Shown piece by piece: positions 8,853-16,944 of a stretch of DNA of 64,000 nucleotides. Source of the DNA: Bacteroidota bacterium (GTDB taxonomy: Bacteria > Bacteroidota > Bacteroidia > J057 > JADKCL01); assembly GCA_016718825.1 (NCBI GenBank), contig JADKCL010000024.1, forward strand, positions 62,001 through 126,000, read 5' to 3'. The translations under genes were made by a program, and so were the position numbers. Positions within the stretch are counted from its first letter, which is position 1. Every line of letters starts with the position of its first letter. The notes below the pieces were generated by a model. It did not search any database, was not told the DNA's origin, and was given only the letters and a program-made list of their open reading frames with translations.

Positions 8853-10955
8853 ATGAATTTGCGCCTCCGCCCCTATTTCCTTGTTTCCATTGCGCTGCAG
8901 CTTGTTTTGCTTGTTGGCGCACCTGCATTCGCCCAGAAGAACAAAACCATCCGGCAGGCTTCCGTTCCGACTTGGGTGCAGCCCATCACCGCAAGGTGGA
9001 ACACGGAAGTGCCCAAGGAGGAGGTCTCGGAAGGGATTCACAGCCTGCTTTACGATTCGCAGCACCACCGTCCGCAAGCGGCCTATTTTCGCCACCGCAC
9101 CGAGCGCGTGCTCAACGAAATGGGACTTGAAACCTACTCCGAGGTGCGTGTCGACCACGACCCGGCCTATCAAACCCTCGATTGGCATTATTTGCGCATT
9201 TACCGCGGCGGAAAATTCATCGACAAGCTGGATTTGGACGAAATGACGGTCTTGCAAATGGAGCGGCGTTCTGACAGGCACCTCTACGACGGCGAACTGT
9301 CTGCGATCATTTTCATCGAGGACCTGCGCGTCGGCGACATCATCGACTTTGCCTACACGATCCATGGCGAAAACCCGATTTTGGAGGACCATTCCGTTTC
9401 CACCGTTTTCCTGAATGCCGGCTTTCCGATGGATCAACGGTTTTGCCGAGAGATTCTTCCGGCTGCATTCGATGGGAAATTCAAGTACAAAAACGGTGCC
9501 CCAACCCCCAAAGAAAGCAGTTTTCAAGGCCTGAAGGCCTACGATTGGCATGCCTACAATGTGCCGGCCGCGCAATACGAAACCAATGTTCCCTCCGATT
9601 ACCATCCCTATCAAGCCATCGAAATTTCCGACTTTGGCTCTTGGGATGAGGTGCGGGACCATGTCGATGCGTTTTTTACCAAGGTCGAATGGGCTGGCCC
9701 TGAAGTCATCAAGCTTGCTGACAGCATTTCCGGTGCAAATGCGGATTCCGTGCAAAAGGCCTTGGCCGCCTTGCGTTTTGTGCAGGATCAGATTCGCTAT
9801 TTGGGCATGGAAAGCGGGATCAATGGCTATCAACCGCATCCTTCGCGGCAGACCTTGGAGCAGCGGTTTGGGGACTGCAAAGACAAGTCGATCTTGCTCG
9901 TCGGGCTCCTGCGGGCCATGGGCTTGCGGGCGTGGCCGGTGCTCGTAAACACGGATGAAAAGGGTCATATCGTGGAAAGACTGCCCAATCCGCTGAGTTT
10001 TGACCATTGCGTTGTCAAGCTGCAATTGGCCGACAAAACCCATTGGCTCGACCCTACGATTCGGAATCAAGGCGGGAATCTGCATGCCAATTCGCGGGGA
10101 AATTGGGAAAAGGGTCTCGTGATTGCAGAAGGCAAGGAAGCATTGCAAACCGTGCCCGAAAGTCCGGACGGGGCTCATATTGAAATTTCCGAGGAATGGG
10201 AAATCGGCTTGGTCGGCGAACCGGTCACGATCAAGGTCATAACGGTTTATTTGGGACAGGAAGCCGATATCATGCGCAGCAGCCTCCTCGGATCGAGCGT
10301 GCAGGAATTCGAAAAGGCCTATCTCAATTATTATGCAAGCTTGTATGGAAAAATCGAGCGCATCGGCGAATTGGAAATCGAAGACCTCCGCGAAGACAAC
10401 CGCTTGATTTGCACAGAAAACTACAAACTGCTCAATCCGTGGACCATGGACAATGGCGGCAAGGGCATGCAATACTTCGAATTGGTGCCTTCGGTTTTTT
10501 ACGACTATATCAAGGAGGTGCAGCATCCCGACCGCAAGCAACCCTGGGCGCTGGAGTATCCGCTGCATGTCGAATCGCATATTACCGCAAAATTTCCGAC
10601 GGAGGTGCGGGTAAACTCTGAAAGAGCCGAGGTGAAGTCCGACATTTTCAGCTTTTCCGTGAGTTCGGATCCCACGAGCGATATGGAAGGGCTTGAATTG
10701 CACTTTTCCTTCGAAAACCATGCCCCAGTGGTGGAGCCAGATGATTTTCAGAAATTTGTCGAGGATTTGCAGAAGGCCCGCAAGACGATGGTCTACCGCG
10801 TGGACGAAGACACCTATGGGCGTGGCAAAAGCGGAAGAAATATTTTCTCCTCGCAGATGTATGAGCAACTCCAACCGCTGATTTTTCTCGGCGCCATCGG
10901 GGCCATTGCGGTGTTGCTTGTGATTCTGGTCACACGGGCGCAACGGAGGAAATGA
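8853..10955 (+). CDS. exported DUF3857 / transglutaminase-like protein with C-terminal membrane anchor
   Basis: The 700-aa product begins at the ATG at 8853 and has a signal peptide ending ...LLVGAPAFAQ. A start 54 nt upstream would precede the signal sequence and is not preferred. A β-rich DUF3857 domain (~residues 55-230) is followed by a transglutaminase-like superfamily core. In that core the Cys of RFGDCKDKS (~residue 342), the His of SFDHCVV and the Asp of HWLDPT form the expected Cys-His-Asp triad. A C-terminal β-domain leads to a transmembrane helix (PLIFLGAIGAIAVLLVILV) and a basic tail, so the enzyme probably faces the periplasm. Such proteins are common in Bacteroidota and may act on peptides or envelope proteins; the substrate is unknown. 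A TAGCTTCG -7-like box at 8822-8829 lies 23 nt upstream. Confidence 0.85.
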   Translation: MNLRLRPYFLVSIALQLVLLVGAPAFAQKNKTIRQASVPTWVQPITARWNTEVPKEEVSEGIHSLLYDSQHHRPQAAYFRHRTERVLNEMGLETYSEVRVDHDPAYQTLDWHYLRIYRGGKFIDKLDLDEMTVLQMERRSDRHLYDGELSAIIFIEDLRVGDIIDFAYTIHGENPILEDHSVSTVFLNAGFPMDQRFCREILPAAFDGKFKYKNGAPTPKESSFQGLKAYDWHAYNVPAAQYETNVPSDYHPYQAIEISDFGSWDEVRDHVDAFFTKVEWAGPEVIKLADSISGANADSVQKALAALRFVQDQIRYLGMESGINGYQPHPSRQTLEQRFGDCKDKSILLVGLLRAMGLRAWPVLVNTDEKGHIVERLPNPLSFDHCVVKLQLADKTHWLDPTIRNQGGNLHANSRGNWEKGLVIAEGKEALQTVPESPDGAHIEISEEWEIGLVGEPVTIKVITVYLGQEADIMRSSLLGSSVQEFEKAYLNYYASLYGKIERIGELEIEDLREDNRLICTENYKLLNPWTMDNGGKGMQYFELVPSVFYDYIKEVQHPDRKQPWALEYPLHVESHITAKFPTEVRVNSERAEVKSDIFSFSVSSDPTSDMEGLELHFSFENHAPVVEPDDFQKFVEDLQKARKTMVYRVDEDTYGRGKSGRNIFSSQMYEQLQPLIFLGAIGAIAVLLVILVTRAQRRK

Positions 10956-11051
10956 CAGCTTTGGGCTTGCTTCTTCGAATTGCCACTGGATCAACGGCCA
11001 TTCCAAACCGCATTCTTCGTATCATGCAACCGGATTCAATGCAGCAGCACA

Positions 11052-11804
11052 ATGGCAGAACAGCACGAAGATCAAAATCAGGTGTATTACCGCGACTATT
11101 ATCGATTTCCGACGCGCAGCCGGTGGATGGAAAAGGTTTGGTCGGAAGCCTTTGGGGCTGAATATCCCGCAGGATTGGATCATTACGGCTATGTGACCCG
11201 GCATGATCTCAGGGTCTTTGCCGAGCGGCTGCAACTGACCGAGGGAAGTGAAATCCTGGATATCGGCTGCGGAAAAGGTGGGCCGGGCTTGTGGCTGGCC
11301 AAGGAATTGAAGCTGAAATTGACTGGCATTGACATCATTTCCGAAGCTGTGGACCATGCCAATCAGTTCAAGGAATCCTTTGATTTGCAATATTCTGCAA
11401 ACTTTATGGTCGGCGAATTTTACAAGATTCCGCTGCCGGATCAATCCATGGACGCTGTCATCAGTTTTGATTCGCTATGGGCCGCTCCGAATAAAGTGCA
11501 AGCCCTGTTTGAGGTCAAACGCGTGATGAAACCCGGCGCAAAGTTCCTTTTCACCTATTGGGACCTGCTGTCGATCGAGGCCATCCCCTATTTTGAGATG
11601 ACCGGCCTGAAATTCATCCACCGCGAAGACACACCCGATTGGAAGGCCTATCAAAACCGTGTCTACGATGGCATTCTGCGTTACGAATCCGAACTCGTCG
11701 CCGAAATGGGTGCCGCTGCCAATATGCTGCTCTACGAAGCCAAGGCTTCTCCGCCGTACCTGGATTTGAGCGTGCGCCGGATTTATGAATTGGGGTTGGA
11801 TTGA
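11052..11804 (+). CDS. class I SAM-dependent methyltransferase
   Basis: The 250-aa protein started at the ATG at 11052 has the Rossmann-fold SAM-binding motif ILDIGCGKGGPG at ~70-81. Motif II ends in an acidic residue (LTGIDIISEAVDHA), and the motif IV region is MDAVISFDSLWA. This order is that of Methyltransf_11/25 enzymes, including small-molecule N- or C-methyltransferases. The N-terminal YYRDYYRFPTRSRWMEKVWS region is aromatic and may form a substrate lid. The substrate cannot be predicted. The gene follows the transglutaminase gene by ~100 bp on the same strand and may be co-transcribed with it. Start codons further upstream give no conserved sequence. Confidence 0.8.
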   Translation: MAEQHEDQNQVYYRDYYRFPTRSRWMEKVWSEAFGAEYPAGLDHYGYVTRHDLRVFAERLQLTEGSEILDIGCGKGGPGLWLAKELKLKLTGIDIISEAVDHANQFKESFDLQYSANFMVGEFYKIPLPDQSMDAVISFDSLWAAPNKVQALFEVKRVMKPGAKFLFTYWDLLSIEAIPYFEMTGLKFIHREDTPDWKAYQNRVYDGILRYESELVAEMGAAANMLLYEAKASPPYLDLSVRRIYELGLD

Positions 11805-11889
11805 GCAGCAATCTTGGAAGTTGACGATAAACACAACTGTATAGGATGCATTCGATCGCCTGGAACGGGCCGTTTATTGGTCCCGCATT

Positions 11890-12088
11890 CCACGTAGCGG
11901 GAGCTTCGTGTATAAGCATCCTCCGTTTTCGCTCCGAAGGAGCCGACGATTGGTAACGAGTCCCCAGCAGCGCGAAGCCCGTGGTATGAAAATCTCACCC
12001 GTTTTCGCTCCGAAGGAGCCGACGATTGTAGCCCGAGGTGGAAGCCTCGGGTGAAACATCCTAACGCACACGCTCCGAAGGAGCCGTC
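11890..12088. repeat. three REP-like palindromic repeat units, ~76-bp period
   Basis: The core CGCTCCGAAGGAGCC, with the internal palindrome CTCCGAAGGAG, occurs at about 11930-11944, 12006-12020 and 12071-12085. The first two copies share the longer block CCGTTTTCGCTCCG and AAGGAGCCGACGATTG (11923-11952 and 11999-12028). Between the cores lie diverged spacers with their own inverted arms, for example CCCGAGG/CCTCGGG at 12031-12051. The block fills most of the 408-nt gap between the methyltransferase gene and blaI. It resembles dispersed intergenic REP elements. Confidence 0.65.
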
Positions 12089-12130
12089 CAATTGATTCAC
12101 AACCAATTAGCCATCACATCCACCCCCATC

Positions 12131-12195
12131 TTCTAAATATTTAGAACAAATTCTAATTCCTTAGTTGCATTTCTAATTCATTAGAATAATCTTTG
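12131..12195 (+). promoter_or_regulatory. BlaI-type operator array overlapping the promoter of the BlaI-M56 operon
   Basis: Three 16-bp palindromes start exactly 20 bp apart. TTCTAAATATTTAGAA (12131-12146) and TTCTAATTCATTAGAA (12171-12186) have perfect or near-perfect arms. A weaker half-conserved copy, TTCTAATTCCTTAGTT, is at 12151-12166. TTG at 12165-12167 and TAATCTTTG at 12187-12195 form a promoter with 19-nt spacing, and the third palindrome fills the spacer. Binding by the dimeric BlaI repressor encoded just downstream would block polymerase. The assignment to BlaI is inference from position and symmetry. Confidence 0.75.
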
Positions 12196-12212
12196 CAGAA
12201 AGGATTACAAAA

Positions 12213-12581
12213 ATGCAGAAGCTCACACGCGCCGAAGAGGAATTGATGCAAAAGATTTGGGACTTGGAAAAGGCCTTTCTCAAGGACATCATTGAGGCCA
12301 TGCCGGATCCAAAGCCCGCCCAGAGCACCGTCGCCACCTTGCTCAAGATCATGGAAACCAAGGGTTTCATCGGCCACAAGGCCTACGGAAAATCCTTCGA
12401 ATACTTCCCCATTGTCACGCGCAAGGACTATACCAAGGCTTATTTCGGGCAATACCTGAACAGCTACTTTGGCGGATCTTTCAAGAAAATGCTGCATTTC
12501 TACATGGAGGAAGACGACCTCGACCTCCAAACCCTCGACGAATTGATGCGTGAGCATACCGCAACCCTCCAAGAGAAATAA
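12213..12581 (+). CDS. blaI: BlaI/MecI/CopY-family winged-helix repressor
   Basis: The 122-aa protein matches the BlaI/MecI family in length and order. A winged helix-turn-helix lies at residues 1-75, with LTRAEEELMQKIWDLEKAFL as helix 1 and the recognition-helix region QSTVATLLKIMETKGFI. A C-terminal dimerisation region follows (FFKKML-like helix, then a DLQTLDELMREH helix). Family members repress a downstream sensor/protease operon and are cleaved when the M56 partner is activated. The pairing with an M56 protein 3 bp downstream and a phased operator array upstream fits autoregulation. The signal sensed by this pair is unknown; beta-lactam resistance should not be assumed. Confidence 0.9.
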   Translation: MQKLTRAEEELMQKIWDLEKAFLKDIIEAMPDPKPAQSTVATLLKIMETKGFIGHKAYGKSFEYFPIVTRKDYTKAYFGQYLNSYFGGSFKKMLHFYMEEDDLDLQTLDELMREHTATLQEK

Positions 12582-12584
12582 GCC

Positions 12585-14051
12585 ATGGAAAAATTCGCCG
12601 TTTATTTCCTCAGCGTCAATCTCCTGCTTTTGTTCCAAGCGCTGTACTTCCGCCTTTTTCTGGCAAAGCAACGCAGGTTTGGTTGGAACCGCATCTACCT
12701 TTTGGGTGGAATTGCGGTCGCCTTGCTCCTGCCGGCCATTCGTTGGGAGATTTTGCCAGCTTCCCTTCCGGAAACTGCATTCATTCGCAGCATTCCCGAA
12801 ATCGTCGTGGGTCCGGCGGTGGAGGTTAGCCCTACCGTCGTCGAAATTCCCAACATTGCAACGCCGATCCACGAAACAAGCTCCATCCCAACCACTTCGG
12901 GCACAATAGCGCCTGTAGTGAACGCAACTTGGTCGGCCTTGGACATTGCCATTGCGGTTTATGGACTCGGCGTTTTCATTGCATTGTTGGCCTTTATTTG
13001 GCGGAATCTCAAGGTCATCCGTCTGATTTGGAAGGGCCAAAAGACGCGTCACGCCGGATTTACGCTGGTTGAAACGGAGGCTGAAATTGGCCCTGCATCC
13101 TATTTCCGGTACATTTTCTGGAAAAACAACGGTTCGCTGGACGCGCAAAGCCAAGCGGTCGCGCTTGCCCACGAACAATGTCATAGCCGACAATTGCATT
13201 CGCTGGATTTGATGGCCATCGAATTGATCAAGGTCTTTTGCTGGTTCAATCCGGCGATTTATTTGCTGCGCAAGGACTTGCGCAAGACCCACGAATTTCT
13301 GGCCGATCAAGCGGCCTTGGAAGTTGCAGGACCCGACGGCATCAAACGGCTCTTGCTGATGCGTCAGTTCGGCGCAACCCATCTTGTATTCGCCAATTAT
13401 TTTCACTCACATCTCAAAGCACGTATCATGATTCTCACTGAAAAATCCCCTCGGAAGCCCATTCTGCAGTACTTGCTCGTATTGCCACTTGCCGCTTTGA
13501 TGGCTGCTTGCACAAGCCTCGCTCACCCGGTAGAAAGTCAGCCGACATCCCTTGAAAGTCAGCCGACAGCCGGCAACGATTCGATGAGGACCGCGAACAC
13601 CGAAGCCAACGCACCGATGCCCGAGATTTTCAGTGTCGAAAACATGTTGTTGGAAGCCCAATTGCCCGGCGCCTCGAACACGAAAAAGGGAATCGTTTGC
13701 CTCGGTCGCCAACCACAAGTCTTGAATCTTGACACCACCCTTACCGTCGAAGAGCTTCAAAACGTTGACAATCATCCCTATTTGCTCAACCGCTCCAAAG
13801 TGAGGCAACAGATGGGCAATCCCAAAGACGACAAGGCAGAACTGATCAAAGGCAAAATCGTCGTGAAACTGCTCGTGGACGAAACCGGCCACGTCATCCG
13901 CCATCAATACACGCAGCCCGGCGACCAACGCCTGCGCGACGCCGTCGAAGCCCACGTACACGACCTGCTGTTCAAACCCGGCAAAGAAAATGGCGTCCCG
14001 ACCGAGTGGTGGGTGATTATGCCGATTGAGTTTGGAATGCCTGGGTGTTGA
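12585..14051 (+). CDS. BlaR1/MecR1-like M56 membrane metallopeptidase with TonB-like C-terminus
   Basis: This 488-aa protein has N-terminal transmembrane helices (residues ~5-25, 37-52, 118-140). The M56 zinc motif HEQCH at 196-200 follows, then the downstream glutamate-containing helix region (LRKTHEFLADQAAL). A further hydrophobic segment at ~300-315 (LQYLLVLPLAALMAACTSLA) precedes an extracytoplasmic part. That part contains an imperfect ESQPTSLESQPTAG repeat and a TonB-like C-terminal domain (~395-485). In Bacteroidota this architecture is paired with BlaI repressors: the protease is activated by an envelope signal and relieves repression. No penicillin-binding sensor domain is present, so the stimulus probably differs from that of classical BlaR1. 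It is translated from the blaI operon with a 3-bp gap. Confidence 0.85.
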   Translation: MEKFAVYFLSVNLLLLFQALYFRLFLAKQRRFGWNRIYLLGGIAVALLLPAIRWEILPASLPETAFIRSIPEIVVGPAVEVSPTVVEIPNIATPIHETSSIPTTSGTIAPVVNATWSALDIAIAVYGLGVFIALLAFIWRNLKVIRLIWKGQKTRHAGFTLVETEAEIGPASYFRYIFWKNNGSLDAQSQAVALAHEQCHSRQLHSLDLMAIELIKVFCWFNPAIYLLRKDLRKTHEFLADQAALEVAGPDGIKRLLLMRQFGATHLVFANYFHSHLKARIMILTEKSPRKPILQYLLVLPLAALMAACTSLAHPVESQPTSLESQPTAGNDSMRTANTEANAPMPEIFSVENMLLEAQLPGASNTKKGIVCLGRQPQVLNLDTTLTVEELQNVDNHPYLLNRSKVRQQMGNPKDDKAELIKGKIVVKLLVDETGHVIRHQYTQPGDQRLRDAVEAHVHDLLFKPGKENGVPTEWWVIMPIEFGMPGC

Positions 14052-14144
14052 GGGACAGTGTGAGAGTGAGCGTGAGCGTGAGCGCAGGTACTTCTGAAAT
14101 AGGTTCCCACTGCATTGAGTATGAAAATTCATTATCTTTAAAAT

Positions 14145-14393
14145 ATGAAAGAGGTATCACTTGACCTGCAAGATCGTCGCGTTCGCCTTGCTGAGCTCCT
14201 GCTGAGTGTGGACGAGGAGGCGATGATCGCGGTGTTTGAGAAACTTGTAGCTTCCTTGGGGATGCAGCGTCCGCAGGCTGTTCTCAGTCAATCCGAATTG
14301 CTCGCGCGGTTGGACGAGGCAATGTTGGATGCAAAGGCAGGAAGGACCATCGGTGCAGAAGATTTGCTCAAGGAAATGGAATCTTGGAAATGA
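14145..14393 (+). CDS. antitoxin of a ParE/RelE-type module
   Basis: This is a short acidic 82-aa helical protein. Its C-terminal part (LLARLDEAMLDAKAGRTIGA then EDLLKEMESWK) resembles Bacteroidota addiction-module antitoxins that lie directly before ParE-type toxins. Its stop codon overlaps the toxin ATG in an ATGA junction at 14390-14393. TATCTTTA at 14133-14140, one base from TAnnTTTG, ends only 4 nt before the ATG, so the message would be leaderless. It belongs to the same antitoxin group as the genes at 16617 and 21468. Function by toxin binding and autorepression is inferred from the family. Confidence 0.65.
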   Translation: MKEVSLDLQDRRVRLAELLLSVDEEAMIAVFEKLVASLGMQRPQAVLSQSELLARLDEAMLDAKAGRTIGAEDLLKEMESWK

Positions 14394-14740
14394 AGGTCGA
14401 ATGGACAGACCGCGCGAAGAAGGATTTGCGCAAACTTTTTGACTATTACAAAGACGATGCTCAGAATGTGGTTGCCAAAAGCGTTACGAACCATATCGTT
14501 CGTCAAAGCATGCTCTTGGAATCACTTCCACTGCTTGGCTTAGTCGAGCCCGAGTTGGAAGGAAAAAAGGAAGAATACCGATCCTTGATCTTGGGCAATC
14601 AGAAAATCATTTATTGGATTGAAGGCAGCAGAAGGGAAAAAGGGGGGGGGGAGGGGGAGGGGGGGGGGAAGCCCGGGGCGGGGGCGGGGCGGGGGGGGGG
14701 GGGGGGAAAGGGGGGGGGGGGCGAAACCGCCTTTTTATAA
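14390..14740 (+). pseudogene. ParE/RelE-family toxin, 3' end replaced by a poly-G tract
   Basis: The start MKVEWTDRAKKDLRKLFDYY and the core YRSLILGNQKIIYWIEG are typical of ParE/RelE toxins, which poison gyrase or cut mRNA on the ribosome. The family normally continues for about 15-20 more residues, with a final β-strand and a DxRxxP-like end. Here the frame runs from residue ~85 into Gly/Arg/Lys-rich low-complexity coding made of an ~80-nt G tract (14641-14722). The toxin therefore lacks its normal C-terminus as written. The tract is probably an assembly or base-calling artefact. If real, it is a disabling insertion. Confidence 0.6.
14641..14722. other. ~80-nt G-rich homopolymer tract, probable artefact
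   Basis: Between AAAA at ~14637 and GCGAAACC at 14720 almost every base is G, with isolated A or C. Nothing similar occurs elsewhere in the window. It interrupts the toxin gene and also marks a change of coding strand. Confidence 0.8.
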
Positions 14741-14846
14741 GACGCCACCTTATTCGATTGCAGGCAAGATCCCTTGAAGTTGTGGAAAAGGGTGGATTAG
14801 ATGGAGCGCAATTCGGCAAAATGTCGTTCCAATTGAATTCATTCGC

Positions 14847-15125
14847 TCAAGGAAAATCGAGCATCTCGGCCTCCGCGATGCATCGCTCCCCTTCGTGAAT
14901 CCACCATCTTCGCCCAATAAAAAGGTATTTTTCAATCGGCATAGACATCAAAAATCGTACGGTCACAATGGTTTCCTCACCCGGAAAAATCAATTCCCGA
15001 CCTTCAAAGCGAATGTCTCCGATGAATGTTCCTGAAGGCCTTCCATTTTGATATTCAAATACATGATTGGGACGAAAACCATTCGCGAAACCCGTCTGAC
15101 GCCCACCTTCCGCTGAGGACTTCAT
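14847..15125 (-). CDS. small protein resembling EF-Tu C-terminal β-barrel domain
   Basis: The 92-aa protein has the pattern of EF-Tu domain III: GGRQTGFANGFRPNHVF near residues 7-23 (EF-Tu has GGRxTPxxxGYRPQF), PGEETIVTVRF in the middle, and a final GRRWWIHEGERCIAEAEM (EF-Tu ends F.IREGGRTVGAG.V). No GTPase domain is present or adjacent. Small stand-alone proteins of this kind are known in bacteria but have no settled function. It could be a ribosome- or tRNA-related decoy, or just a reused β-barrel. It begins 14 bp after the preceding small gene and probably shares its transcript. Confidence 0.55.
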   Translation of the reverse strand: MKSSAEGGRQTGFANGFRPNHVFEYQNGRPSGTFIGDIRFEGRELIFPGEETIVTVRFLMSMPIEKYLFIGRRWWIHEGERCIAEAEMLDFP

Positions 15126-15139
15126 CGTAAACTTTGTTT

Positions 15140-15322
15140 TTACCAGATTAGGTCCGGTGAAGTCTCCAAATCGAGATCAGTGATGCTGCAGAGTGTGTAT
15201 TTGTCGTAGGCCATCACGTCAAATACCTTGGAAACGCCCGTGTTTAGCCATCGTTTGTAAATGAGGTTGCCGTTCATCCAGAGATAGAGCTCGTTTCCGC
15301 GGATTTCTTTGTGGTAGGGCAT
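15140..15322 (-). CDS. small hypothetical protein (60 aa)
   Basis: The frame starts with ATG at 15322 and ends 14 bp before the EF-Tu-like gene. The protein has no signal peptide. It is short and rich in aromatic residues and strand-like (RGNELYLWMNGNLIYKRWLN), with an acidic C-terminal part. No family is recognised. It lies downstream of the damaged nuclease gene on the same strand. Its tight spacing to the next gene is the main argument that it is real. Confidence 0.4.
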   Translation of the reverse strand: MPYHKEIRGNELYLWMNGNLIYKRWLNTGVSKVFDVMAYDKYTLCSITDLDLETSPDLIW

Positions 15323-15350
15323 GGATTTTGGTCTTTCTATCGATACCGGA

Positions 15351-16263
15351 TCACGTCAAGCCAAGGTACCTCATTTTGAGTTCCTTTGCCCACTCTGCTC
15401 CTGAAACGCTCACCATCGTATCGACAAACTCCTCCAAATGCCTTGGATAGAAGCCGTTCTCTACTTCGTGGTCGGATGCCAGAAATTTTCGGTATTCATT
15501 TACGCCCTGCTGACAATGCTCGTTTTCGGAAGGAAAAAGGAATACAAAGAATCCTTCGTCATAGTCCTGCCTGAAGGGAAATGGAAAGCAGATGGTCGCG
15601 CCATATCTGGGCGATCGGCGGTTGACGCAATGCCTCCACGCTGTTGGGTTTGAAACGACCGCTTTTCTCCGAAACCTCCTCATAGCGCGACTTGAAATTT
15701 TTGTCTGCAACGGCTTTCGTTTCTTCCTTCAGACTCTCGGAATACTTCACTTCGATGCCAATGAAGCCCCTTTTTCCGCCCTTGGTATATTCAACAAAAA
15801 CATCAAACGCAGAATTGTCACCAAGGTACTTGAGATTCCTTCGACCTGGCGAATACTCAAACTTTACAGCGGTCACCTTATCGATGCGTCCGGGAAAAAG
15901 CGCCTGAAAATACCTTGTCGTCAAATCCGAGGCAGGACTCAACTCCCCAAACAAGTTGAAACAAAGTGGCTGCGAGGACAGCAGATTGTTCCAAATTCTC
16001 GGTTCTCCGATGAGCGCTTTCATTTGCTTGGCGTTTGCAATTTCTTCGGTGACGAGTTGCTTGATGTTGTTGGTCAAAAAGTTCGACTTCTCCGTCTTTG
16101 AAACTTCAAGATCCAAGTAGTTGCCAAGTTTGCCTTCGGCTATTGGAAATCCCTTGTCCTGACGCCACTTGCTTTGCAGCAGACGGGCATGTGCCGCGAA
16201 TGCGGTGTCTTTTGCGTAGTAGGCGTTGAATTGTTCCAGTTCGTCCTTGGAGGGTCTTTTCAT
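15351..16263 (-). pseudogene. PGN_0703-like putative restriction endonuclease (PD-(D/E)XK), one frameshift
   Basis: The 5' part (16263 to ~15580) reads MKRPSKDELEQFNAYY... and contains SAFDVFVEYTKGGKRGFIGI followed by EVKYSES. This is a D-x(n)-ExK nuclease core (Asp of AFDVFVEY, Glu and Lys of GIEVKY). It stops early at LLSISLQAGL. A second frame (to 15351) continues with DYDEGFFVFLFPSENEHCQQ and EFVDTMVSVSGAEWAKEL, the expected C-terminal part of the family. A single indel near 15580 (CTTCAGGCAGG region) would restore one protein of about 300 aa. The nuclease motifs are intact, so a sequencing error would mean a functional gene. No methyltransferase is visible nearby, so its role in defence is unproven. 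Confidence 0.7.
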
Positions 16264-16304
16264 ATTTTGAGAAATTGATTTAAGTTGGTGCGCATACGTG
16301 GGTA

Positions 16305-16388
16305 TCAGTTGCGGTCGATGGCTAGGTAGCGCAACAGCCGCTCAAGGCTGGCGTCGGCCCTTTTGGACCAGATTATCTTTTGATCCAT
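16305..16388 (-). pseudogene. 27-residue remnant of a ParE-type toxin
   Basis: Starting at the ATG at 16388 the frame reads MDQKIIWSKRADASLERLLR and then YLAIDRN before a stop. IIWSKRADASLERLL is the standard first strand and helix of ParE toxins, which are normally ~95 aa. It overlaps the end of the antitoxin frame, the usual gene order. The rest of the toxin is missing; 42 bp further on lies the start of the nuclease gene. Confidence 0.6.
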
Positions 16389-16617
16389 TCCTTGACTCTG
16401 GCCGTCACTTCCTCGTTGGTATAGGACTCGCCCGCGTCAAGTTGTCTGTCGGCCTCGTCGAGCCTGCCTGCTCCTCTGGGGTCAAGTCATCCCACCAGTC
16501 GGCCTGGGTACTGAAGATTCGATGTACCTCAGACAGCAGAGCCTCATCCTGCAATTCGATCAGGAGATGCAATGCCTCACGCTTGATCTCCGGGAAATTT
16601 TGAACGGGATTTTCCAT
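16373..16617 (-). pseudogene. antitoxin gene with a frameshift, WWDDL family
   Basis: From the ATG at 16617 the frame reads MENPVQNFPEIKREALHLLI then TQADWWDDLTPEEQAG. It then shifts: the continuation LDEADRQLDAGESYTNEEVT and ARVKEWIKR lies in the next frame and stops at 16373. The repaired protein would be ~81 aa and closely matches other antitoxins with WWDDL and an E(E/V)V...K end, including the intact one at 21229-21468. CATATTTG (16630-16623) ends 5 nt before the ATG, giving the same leaderless arrangement as the other antitoxin genes here. The toxin downstream is truncated, so the module is probably dead. Confidence 0.6.
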
Positions 16618-16635
16618 ATTTACAAATATGTGCAA

Positions 16636-16944
16636 CCTTGAGGTTATCTGCTAGTGGTGCTGAAACATAAGGAATAGGTTTCCGGATTCGACCAATCTTC
16701 ACTTCGGCAAAGCTCCTCAAGGGCTGGTGTGAACTTTTGCTGAAGATCGCGCCGAAGGCAAACTCAGCGCAACAAGGAATTCTATTTGGTAGGCGACCTC
16801 ACAGGCTTGGAATTGCAGATGGACAATTCATTGAAAGCAATTCCTGAATGGTTATAGACTTGGTGATAATCGACATTAGACTTCAACTTCCAAAAATATC
16901 ATTTGGCAATCGTCCTTTGTAGTTAGCTTTCCTATCAGGAGACT
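16636..16944. other. intergenic region, nothing recognised
   Basis: No open frame with protein-like sequence, RNA gene or clear repeat was found in these 309 nt. The -7-like box of the 16617 antitoxin lies at its left edge. Confidence 0.5.

Noticed and set aside
8838..11006. 722-codon open frame on the minus strand
   Set aside because: It is exactly antisense to the DUF3857/transglutaminase gene, whose signal peptide, triad and membrane anchor are clear. The antisense protein has no domain pattern.
12153..13406. 417-codon minus-strand frame
   Set aside because: It runs antisense through blaI and the M56 gene and its operators, with no recognisable sequence features.
12213..14051. BlaI-M56 pair as a beta-lactam resistance operon
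   Set aside because: No beta-lactamase or penicillin-binding sensor domain is present. Such pairs are common in Bacteroidota for other signals.
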